Of a DNA stretch of 12,979 bases, positions 7,006 through 12,979 are shown in pieces (position 1 is the stretch's first letter; each line of letters starts with the position of its first letter). This DNA comes from an uncultured bacterium. GTDB lineage: Bacteria; Gemmatimonadota; Gemmatimonadetes; Longimicrobiales; RSA9. The notes beneath the pieces were generated by a model. That model ran no database searches. It was not told the origin of the DNA and saw only the letters and a program-made list of their open reading frames with translations. A program made the position numbers and the translations under genes. The stretch lies in the NCBI GenBank assembly GCA_937889645.1, contig CALBZE010000124.1:1-12979 (forward strand). The letters are read 5' to 3'.

Positions 7006-7141
7006 GGGGCCGGATGGTACGCGCGTGGTCGTGCGGCTGCAACCCGGGGCTCACGGTCAACGATTTCGAGGGCCCGCGCGTCTTGAATACCGGTTGGGTG
7101 CGCGCGGAGCACTCCTGGAGTTATCCCACTTCGCAATCGAA
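7006..7141. promoter_or_regulatory. Divergent intergenic region upstream of the efflux operon
   Basis: This 136-base gap should hold the promoter of the outer-membrane-factor/adaptor/pump operon. I see no convincing -35/-10 pair. A short palindrome ACTCC-T-GGAGT (7111-7121) lies 20 bases before the ATG and could be an operator half, but 5-bp arms occur by chance. No regulator gene for the pump is in the window. Confidence 0.3.
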
Positions 7142-8455
7142 ATGAAGTCTTTGTGGTTTCGACCTGGCCCGGCCGGCGTGATGTTCCTGCTGGGCGTGAT
7201 GCTGGCGCCGGCGACGGCGCGGGCGCAGGGCTCGGAGCCGAGGACGGTCACGCTCGCCGAGGCGGTCCGGCTCGCCTTGGAGAACGACCCGGCCGCGGTC
7301 GCGGCCGAGGCCGCCGTCACGACGGCCGAGGCGAACCTGCTGTCCACGCGCGGTTCGTGGCTGCCGTCGCTGACGTTCAACTCGGCATACGGCAACTCGA
7401 GCAACCAGCGCTTCGACCAGGCGTCGGGCCAGCTCGTCTCGGAGAGTTATTCGGCGCAGCTGCAGGCCAATTACACGATCTTCTCGGGCGGCCGCCGGAT
7501 CGCGCAGAACCGTGCGGCCGGCGCCCGGCTCGAGGCCGCCGAGGCCGCGCAGCGCGCGCAGCGGTTTTCGACGGTCCTGCGCACGACGGAGTTGTTCTAT
7601 TCGGCCGCCGCGGCGGAGGAGATGGTCGCGATCGCGGAGCAGCGGCTGAGCCGCGCCGAGCAGCAGCTCGAGTTCGCGCGCACGCGCCTCGAGGTCGGCT
7701 CGGCGACCCGGTCGGACGTGCTCCGCGCGGAGATCGAGGTCGGCAACGCCCGGATCGCGCTGGTCGACGCGGAGTCCGCGCGCCGCTCGGCGCGGCTCGA
7801 GCTGGGCCGGATCCTCGGCCTGTCCGACGGCGCGCGGCCTGCGGGCTCGGCGCTTCCCGAGCGGGCGCCGACGCTCCCGCCGCTCGACGAGCTGGTCCGT
7901 CGCGCCGAGGCGCGCTCGCCGGCCGTCGTCGCGGCGCGCGCCGAGGCCGAGAGCTTCGCCGCGCAGCGCTCGGTGGCGCGGCTGGCGTATCTCCCGACCG
8001 TCGGACTCAACTCGAGCTACGACTGGTTCGCCTATCAGTTCCCGCCGAACCAGGAGAGCTGGAGTCTGAGGCTGCAGGTCTCGCTGCCGATCTTCAACGG
8101 TTTCCAGCGCGAGGCGACCCTGCAGCAGGCGGCCGCGTCGGCACGGGCCGCGGAGGCGCGGGCCAGGGACGCCGCGATCGCCGTGCGCAACGCGGTCGAG
8201 ACCGGCGTTGTCGAAGTTCGTGCGGCCGAGGAGCGGATCGAGATCGCCGCGCGTGCGGTCGAACTCGCGCGCGAGGACCTGCGCGTCCAGGAAGAGCGGT
8301 ACCAGATCGGCAACGCGACGATCGTCGAGCTGCAGACGTCGCAGGTCGCGCTGGCCGATGCGGAAATTGCGTATCTGCGCGCCCGGCAGGCGCTGGGCGT
8401 CGCGATCGCCCGGCTCGAGGCAACGCTGGGCGAACGGCTCGTTTCGGATTCGTGA
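7142..8455 (+). CDS. TolC-family outer-membrane efflux channel
   Basis: The 437-residue product has a signal peptide (MKSLWFRPGPAGVMFLLGVM to ATARA, cut near residue 28). Two outer-membrane-efflux repeats follow, each beginning with a TLAEAVRLALENDP-like helix, with long Ala/Glu/Arg-rich coiled coils. The second repeat begins near PLDELVRRAEARSP. Family proteins form trimeric barrels with periplasmic tunnels and dock on RND pumps. An upstream in-frame ATG at 7004 would add 46 residues without a signal, so ATG 7142 is chosen for the signal peptide; its ribosome site is weak (GGAG 21 bases upstream). It is first in the three-gene efflux operon and 58 bases before the adaptor. Length is typical. 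Substrate of the pump cannot be told from this gene. Confidence 0.92.
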   Translation: MKSLWFRPGPAGVMFLLGVMLAPATARAQGSEPRTVTLAEAVRLALENDPAAVAAEAAVTTAEANLLSTRGSWLPSLTFNSAYGNSSNQRFDQASGQLVSESYSAQLQANYTIFSGGRRIAQNRAAGARLEAAEAAQRAQRFSTVLRTTELFYSAAAAEEMVAIAEQRLSRAEQQLEFARTRLEVGSATRSDVLRAEIEVGNARIALVDAESARRSARLELGRILGLSDGARPAGSALPERAPTLPPLDELVRRAEARSPAVVAARAEAESFAAQRSVARLAYLPTVGLNSSYDWFAYQFPPNQESWSLRLQVSLPIFNGFQREATLQQAAASARAAEARARDAAIAVRNAVETGVVEVRAAEERIEIAARAVELAREDLRVQEERYQIGNATIVELQTSQVALADAEIAYLRARQALGVAIARLEATLGERLVSDS

Positions 8456-8499
8456 GGACAGTCGCGGCCGGTGCCGCACCGCGGCCCGGCCACGTACCC

Positions 8500-8505
8500 G
8501 GGGAG
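8500..8505 (+). promoter_or_regulatory. Shine-Dalgarno fixing a GTG start of the adaptor
   Basis: GGGGAG lies 8 bases before GTG 8514. This supports the GTG start, which also gives a basic N-terminus and a lipobox. Confidence 0.7.
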
Positions 8506-8513
8506 AGCTACGA

Positions 8514-9662
8514 GTGAAGCGCATTTCTAGGCGCCGCCTGGGTCGCGGCGCGTGGATGGTTTTCGCGCTCGCGGCCGGCGTGGCCGCGTGCGGTGGGAGC
8601 GGTGAGTCGGGCGCCCCGTCCGGGAGAGCGGGCGGGCCCGGCCGGGTCATGGGCGAGAGGACCGTGCCCGTCGCCACCGCGGTCGTCGAGGTCGGGACGA
8701 TCGCCCGGTCGATCACCGTCTCCGGCGTCGTCGCGCCGCTGCGCAACGTCGGGATCAACAGCCAGCTCGCGGGCGCAGTCCGCGAGGTCAACGTCGAAGA
8801 GGGCGACGTCGTCCGCGCGGGGACCGTCCTCGCCCGCCTCGACGACCGCGAGATCCGCGCGCAGGTCGCCAGCGCCGAAGCCGCGTTCGAGGTCGCCGAG
8901 GCCACGTTCCAGCGCTCCGAGCGGCTCTTCGAGCGCCAGGTCATCACCCGGGCCGAGTACGACCTTGATCGCGCGGCGTACGCCGCCGCCCGCGCCCAGC
9001 TCGACCTGCTCCGCACGCGCCTCGACTACGCTACGATCGAAGCGCCGATCAACGGGATCGTGACCGAGAAGCACATCGAGGCCGGCGACATCGTCTCGAC
9101 GCAGACCCGGCTCTTCACGCTCGCGGATCTCGATACCCTGGTCACGCGCGTTCAGGTCTCCGAGCTGGACGTCGTCGATCTACGCGAGGGCGCGACCGTC
9201 GACCTCTCGCTCGACGCCTACCCGGACCGCCTGTTCCAGGCCAGGATCCGGCGCATCTTCCCGACCGCCGACCCGGCCACTCGCCTCGTCCCGGTCGAGG
9301 TCGCGCTCGACGAGCAGGCCAACGCCTTCGCCCGGCCCGGCTTCCTCGCCCGCGTGCGGCTCGCCCTCGGCACCCGCACCGGCGTCAAGCTCGTCCCGGC
9401 CTCCGCGATCGTCGGCGACGCCGGCTCGCCCGCCGTCTTCGTCGTCCGCGACGGCCGCGCCTTCCGCCGCACCGTCGAGACCGGCCTGACCTCCGAGGGG
9501 CGCGTCGAGATCGTCGCCGGCCTCGAGCCGGGCGAGCGCGTCGTCGTCGCCGGGAACAACTCGCTGCGCGATGGCGCCCTGGTACGGGAGACGCAACGCT
9601 CCGAACTCGCGCCCGCCGAGTCCGGGATCGCCGCTTCCAATGCCGGAGGAGCCGTTCAATGA
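8514..9662 (+). CDS. RND efflux periplasmic adaptor lipoprotein (membrane fusion protein)
   Basis: The 382-residue product starts at GTG 8514 and reads MKRISRRRLGRGAWMVFALA with a lipobox AGVAAC (Cys26), so it is probably a lipoprotein held in the inner membrane. Next come the adaptor domains. The first lipoyl half is at about 65-110 (SGVVAPLRNVGINSQLAG). A short helical hairpin is at about 113-170 and the second lipoyl half at about 172-205 (DYATIEAPINGIVTE). Beta-barrel and membrane-proximal domains follow (LVPASAIVG, then GLEPGERVVVAGN). The short hairpin fits RND adaptors rather than long HlyD-type ones. Its stop overlaps the pump start by 4 bases (ATGA). It links the pump at 9659 with the channel at 7142. 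An in-frame ATG at residue 15 would lose the positive N-region, so GTG is preferred. Confidence 0.92.
   Translation: MKRISRRRLGRGAWMVFALAAGVAACGGSGESGAPSGRAGGPGRVMGERTVPVATAVVEVGTIARSITVSGVVAPLRNVGINSQLAGAVREVNVEEGDVVRAGTVLARLDDREIRAQVASAEAAFEVAEATFQRSERLFERQVITRAEYDLDRAAYAAARAQLDLLRTRLDYATIEAPINGIVTEKHIEAGDIVSTQTRLFTLADLDTLVTRVQVSELDVVDLREGATVDLSLDAYPDRLFQARIRRIFPTADPATRLVPVEVALDEQANAFARPGFLARVRLALGTRTGVKLVPASAIVGDAGSPAVFVVRDGRAFRRTVETGLTSEGRVEIVAGLEPGERVVVAGNNSLRDGALVRETQRSELAPAESGIAASNAGGAVQ
9645..9650 (+). promoter_or_regulatory. Shine-Dalgarno of the RND pump gene
   Basis: GGAGGA lies 8 bases before ATG 9659, inside the adaptor's last codons. Together with the ATGA overlap it indicates coupled translation of adaptor and pump. 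Confidence 0.8.
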
Positions 9663-12600
9663 AAAAGGAGCAGGTCAAACGCCACGGGAGCGTCTCGAGC
9701 TGGTCGATCCGGCGCCCCGTCGGCACGCTCATGCTGACGTCGGTCGTGCTGGTGCTCGGCGTCTTCTTCCTCTCCGGGCTCCCGCTCGACCTGCTGCCGT
9801 CGATCGTCTATCCGCAGATCCGCGCCGGCGTAAACAACCCCGGCGTCGAGCCCGAGGTGCTCGAGGAGACGGTCGCGAAGCCGCTCGAGGCCGCGCTCGC
9901 CACGACCGAGAACCTGATCAACATCGAGACGGAGATCCAGGAAGGGCGGGTCGGCGTCACGCTCCACTTCGCCTACGGGACCAACATCGACTTCGCGCTG
10001 CAGGACGCTTCCAAGAACCTCGAACGCGCGCGCGGCCGACTCCCCGAGGAAGCGGATCCGCCCACGATCAACAAGTTCGATCCGCAGCAGCAGCCGATCT
10101 ACGAGGCCGGCTTCTCGTCGCCGACCCGCGACCTCGTCTCGCTGCGCGACTGGGTCGAGTTCCGGCTCCGCCCCCAGCTGCTCACGATCCCCGGCCTCGC
10201 CTCGGTCGATGTTTCCGGCGGGTTGGTGCGCGAGGTCCAGGTCGTCATCGATCAGGAGCGCCTGCGCTCCTACGGGCTGACCGTCTTCCAGATCATCCAG
10301 GCGATCCGTAATGCGAACCAGGACGTCGCCGCCGGGCGCATCAGCTCGCCCGAACGCGAGATCGTCGGCAAGACGGCGGGGAAGTTCCGCAGCGTCGACG
10401 ATGTCCGTAACCTGCTCGTACAGCTCCCCGGCGGACGCCACATCCCGCTCTCCGAGATCGCGACCATCCGCGACACGCACCGGGAGCAGCGCCTCTGGTC
10501 CCGGCTCGACGGCGTGCCGGCCGTCAAGCTCTCCGTGCGCAAGCAGCCGGACGCCAACACCGTCGCCGTGGCGGAGGCCGTCGACCGGCGCCTGCAGGAG
10601 TTGCGCGAGAGCGGCTTCATCCCGTCCGACATCGATTTCGTGACGACGCAGAACCAGGCCGGCTTCATCCGCCAGTCGGTCAACTCCGTGCGCGACGCCG
10701 CGATCGTCGGCGCCGCGCTCGCCATGCTCGTCGTCTTCTTCTTCCTCGGCTCGCTGCGCAAGACCTTCATCATCGGAACGGCGATCCCCATCGCGATCCT
10801 CGCCACCTTCTTGATGATGGGGCTCGGCGACCTGACGCTGAACATCATCAGCCTCGGCGGGCTCGCGCTCGGCGTCGGCATGCTGATCGACAACTCGATC
10901 GTCATGCTCGAGAACATCTTCCGCCACAGCAGCGAGACCGACGATCCCGAGGACGCCGCCCACATCGGCGCCAACGAGGTGCAGAGCGCGGTCATCGCCT
11001 CGACCGCGACCAACGTCGCCGCCGTGGTGCCGTTCCTCCTGATCAGCGGGCTGGCGGCGCTCATCTTCCGCGAGCTGATCCTGACCATCACCTTCGCGAT
11101 CATCGCCTCGCTCGGCGTCGCGCTGACCATCGTGCCGATGCTCTCCGCGCAGCTCGCGAAGGTCCGATTCGCCAGCGGGATCAACCGCTGGGTGGTCATC
11201 CGCGCCGTCGATCGCGGCATCAACTTCCTGTGCGACTTCTACCGGCGCCTTGCCACCCGCGTGATCGACCGCTGGCGCTGGGCCATCCTCGGCAGCGGCG
11301 CGGTGCTCCTCGCAGGCGCCTTCTGGCTGACCCGCGACCTCGGGACCGAGTTCCTGCCCCAGGTCGACAACGGCAACGTCAGCGTCTTCATCCGGCTCCC
11401 TCCCGGCGCCTCCGCCGAGGAGACGAACCGCGTGGCCCTCGAGATCGAGTCGATGGTCGCGCAGATGCCGTACGTCGAGCACGTCTTCACCACGGCCGGC
11501 GGCTTCCTCTTCGGCAGCGCCACGGCCGAGCGCGCGGGGCGCGGCTCGATGGCGATCATCCTGACGCCGGCGTCGCAGCGCGACATGACCGCCGACCAGT
11601 GGGTCCGCATGCTCCAGGCGCGCATCGACGAGCGCGGTTTCCCCGGCGCCGCCGTTTTCGTGCGGCCGCCGCGCATCCCCGGGCTGCGCACCTCGATGTC
11701 CGGCTCGGACGTCGCCATCAGCATCCAGGGCGACGACCTCGACGAGCTGCAGCGGATCGCCGGTGAGATCATGCGGCGCGTCCAGGGCGTGCCCGGCCTC
11801 GAGAACGTCGAAGCTTCGACGGAGGAAGCCAGCCCGCAGCTCGTCATCGAGCTGGACCGCGAGCGCGCGTCCTACCTCGGCCTCGACGTCGTCAGCGTCG
11901 GCCAGACGATCCGCACCGCGCTCGACGGGACCGTGGCGACCCGCTTCACCGAGGGGAACCGCGAGTTCGACCTGCGCGTGATGCTCCCGCGCCAGAACTT
12001 CAAGAGCCCCGAGGACCTCGGCTCTGTCGCGCTCTTCCCGGGGACCGCGGGGCGTCCGCCGATCTACCTGCGCGACGTCGCCAACGTCTACCAGTCGCTC
12101 GGGCCGACCACGATCCGGCGTGAGAACCAGAACCGCGTTCTCCGCCTGACCGGCGACGTCATCACCGAGATCGCGCCGGTCGGCGTGGTCAACGACTCGA
12201 TCCGCGCGCGCATCGCGGACCTCGAACTGCCCGACGGGTACGGCATCATCTTCGGCGGCGAGGAAGAGGCGATCCGGGAGAACAACCGTCAGCTCACGAT
12301 CGTCGTGCTGCTCGCGATCTTCCTCGTCTTCGTGGTGATGGCGGTGCAGTACGAGAGCTTCATCAACCCGCTCATCATCCTGACGTCGATCCCGCTCTCG
12401 CTGATCGGCGTGGGCGTGGCGCTCTGGCTGACGAGCACGCCGCTGAGCGCGCCGGTCCTCCTCGGCGTGATCCTGCTCGCGGGGATCGTGGTGAACAACG
12501 CGATCTTGCTCGTCGAGTACATCGAGCAGTTCAGGAAGGAGAAGGGCGCGTCGATGGAGGACGCCGTCATCGAAGCCGGCGTCGTGCGTCTGCGCCCGAT

Positions 12601-12862
12601 CCTGATGACGTCGCTCACGACGGTCCTCGGGATGCTGCCGCTCGCGCTCGGGATCGGCGAGGGCTCGGAGCTGATGCAGCCGCTGGCCATCACGGTCGTC
12701 GGCGGGATGAGCCTCTCGACGCTGCTCACGCTCTTCGTGGTGCCGAGCGTGTACCTGATCCTCCAGCGCGGCGTGGCCACGCTGAAGGGGTGGCTGTTGG
12801 CGACCCCGACGACGCAGAAACCGCGTGCAGCGGCAGCCGACGCGCTCGTCGCGGGCGACTGA
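9659..12862 (+). CDS. RND family inner-membrane efflux pump (AcrB superfamily)
   Basis: The 1067-residue product has the standard RND plan. A cytoplasmic start and first membrane helix (about 21-40) are followed by a large periplasmic loop, helices 2-6 (about 345-550), a second periplasmic loop and helices 8-12 (about 880-1040). Length is typical of AcrB-like pumps. Helix 4 reads GMLIDNSIVMLENIF, with Asp411 kept where AcrB has Asp407 and Asn412 where it has Asp408. Helix 10 reads VVNNAILLVEYI, with Asn946 in place of Lys940. Helix 11 keeps RLRPILMTS (Arg979, Thr984). This relay pattern occurs in a recognised subgroup of efflux RNDs and suggests a still-active proton-coupled pump. It lacks the CusA-like metal-pump pattern, so small organic molecules are more likely than metal ions, though no substrate can be named. 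It is the last gene of the operon. Confidence 0.93.
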   Translation: MKKEQVKRHGSVSSWSIRRPVGTLMLTSVVLVLGVFFLSGLPLDLLPSIVYPQIRAGVNNPGVEPEVLEETVAKPLEAALATTENLINIETEIQEGRVGVTLHFAYGTNIDFALQDASKNLERARGRLPEEADPPTINKFDPQQQPIYEAGFSSPTRDLVSLRDWVEFRLRPQLLTIPGLASVDVSGGLVREVQVVIDQERLRSYGLTVFQIIQAIRNANQDVAAGRISSPEREIVGKTAGKFRSVDDVRNLLVQLPGGRHIPLSEIATIRDTHREQRLWSRLDGVPAVKLSVRKQPDANTVAVAEAVDRRLQELRESGFIPSDIDFVTTQNQAGFIRQSVNSVRDAAIVGAALAMLVVFFFLGSLRKTFIIGTAIPIAILATFLMMGLGDLTLNIISLGGLALGVGMLIDNSIVMLENIFRHSSETDDPEDAAHIGANEVQSAVIASTATNVAAVVPFLLISGLAALIFRELILTITFAIIASLGVALTIVPMLSAQLAKVRFASGINRWVVIRAVDRGINFLCDFYRRLATRVIDRWRWAILGSGAVLLAGAFWLTRDLGTEFLPQVDNGNVSVFIRLPPGASAEETNRVALEIESMVAQMPYVEHVFTTAGGFLFGSATAERAGRGSMAIILTPASQRDMTADQWVRMLQARIDERGFPGAAVFVRPPRIPGLRTSMSGSDVAISIQGDDLDELQRIAGEIMRRVQGVPGLENVEASTEEASPQLVIELDRERASYLGLDVVSVGQTIRTALDGTVATRFTEGNREFDLRVMLPRQNFKSPEDLGSVALFPGTAGRPPIYLRDVANVYQSLGPTTIRRENQNRVLRLTGDVITEIAPVGVVNDSIRARIADLELPDGYGIIFGGEEEAIRENNRQLTIVVLLAIFLVFVVMAVQYESFINPLIILTSIPLSLIGVGVALWLTSTPLSAPVLLGVILLAGIVVNNAILLVEYIEQFRKEKGASMEDAVIEAGVVRLRPILMTSLTTVLGMLPLALGIGEGSELMQPLAITVVGGMSLSTLLTLFVVPSVYLILQRGVATLKGWLLATPTTQKPRAAAADALVAGD

Positions 12863-12907
12863 GGGCGACTGAGGGCGACTGAGGGCGACTGAGGGCGACT
12901 GAGGGCG
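12853..12907 (+). repeat. 10-bp tandem repeat spanning the pump stop codon
   Basis: The unit gggcgactga occurs five times without error (12853-12902), followed by gggcg. The first copy encodes the last residues of the pump (Gly-Asp-stop). Because the period is not a multiple of three, TGA recurs every 10 bases in successive frames. Confidence 0.95.
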
Positions 12908-12941
12908 GGCCCTCCGACCGGGCGGTCCCGGTCGGAGGGCC
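12908..12941 (+). terminator. Strong stem-loop after the efflux operon, probable terminator
   Basis: A perfect 15-bp stem (12908-12922 ggccctccgaccggg with 12927-12941) has a 4-base loop (cggt). It is only 46 bases after the pump stop. No T-run follows, so it is not a classical rho-independent terminator. It may stop polymerase by itself, work in both directions, or protect the 3' end of the mRNA. Confidence 0.6.
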
Positions 12942-12979
12942 GGGTGCCCGAATCGTGATCGGTCGAATGGCCGGAGCGG

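Noticed and set aside
7083..7126. Possible promoter or MerR-like operator before the outer-membrane factor (TTGAAT, TTGGGT, GGAGTTATCC)
   Set aside because: No pair of boxes has correct spacing. Only an 11-base palindrome is symmetrical, and no MerR-type gene is near.
5664..8530. Identical 12-mer gcgcatttctag at the end of the repeat-protein gene and at the start of the adaptor
   Set aside because: Two coding contexts in different roles, no extended identity and no inverted or mobile-element structure. Most likely chance.
7121..9016. 631-residue minus-strand frame opposite the outer-membrane factor and adaptor
   Set aside because: Low-complexity Arg/Ser/Ala/Leu composition with no motif. 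It is a shadow of the efflux genes.
9656..11482. 608-residue minus-strand frame opposite the RND pump
   Set aside because: Asp/Glu/Gly/Arg-rich with no recognisable domain, and fully antisense to a well-conserved pump.
1..12979. Search by eye for tRNA, rRNA, CRISPR, transposase, integrase, phage or toxin-antitoxin genes
   Set aside because: None seen. The only tandem repeats are the in-gene 48-bp units, the degenerate gap repeat and the 10-bp repeat at the operon end, none with CRISPR spacing.

Overview
The window is a dense, very GC-rich stretch of bacterial chromosome with short gaps between genes. A TolC-type outer-membrane channel, an RND pump, a lipoprotein adaptor and several exported proteins mark the host as Gram-negative. 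Third codon positions are strongly G/C, so stop codons are rare and long antisense reading frames occur everywhere. The mix of a Reeler-like (choice-of-anchor V) protein with one CxxCH motif, an LA_2272-type surface-repeat protein and a DUF1460 protein is compatible with Gemmatimonadota, Acidobacteriota or a related soil or sediment lineage. That placement is inference, not something the sequence proves.

Layout. (1) 2-1015, plus strand: C-terminal part of a YcaQ/AlkZ-type winged-helix protein, cut by the window edge. (2) 2620-835, minus strand: a two-gene operon, an exported Vgb-like seven-bladed beta-propeller followed with an 8-base overlap by a membrane-anchored or exported Reeler-like protein with one CxxCH motif. 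The second frame runs 181 bases into the convergent YcaQ gene. (3) 2818-4389, plus: an S41 carboxy-terminal processing protease with PDZ domain, followed by a hairpin terminator. (4) 4488-5675, plus: an exported protein with at least seven 16-residue tandem repeats. (5) 5862-6812, plus: an anchored DUF1460 amidase-like protein. (6) 7005-6790, minus: a 71-residue zinc-ribbon protein that overlaps the end of the previous gene. (7) 7142-12862, plus: a complete tripartite efflux operon in the order outer-membrane factor, lipoprotein adaptor, RND pump. It ends in a 10-bp tandem repeat that carries the stop codon and then in a 15-bp stem-loop.

How the parts relate. The three efflux genes should make one envelope-spanning pump; order, a 4-base stop/start overlap and strong ribosome sites point to co-expression. 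The S41 protease and the DUF1460 protein both suggest envelope or peptidoglycan maintenance, but nothing ties them to the pump. The least understood unit is the propeller and CxxCH/Reeler pair, whose coupled genes suggest a shared extracytoplasmic job. I see no RNA genes, CRISPR arrays, transposases, integrases or phage genes. The window does not hold a clear new defence or mobile system; the best leads are the propeller/Reeler pair and the repeat protein.
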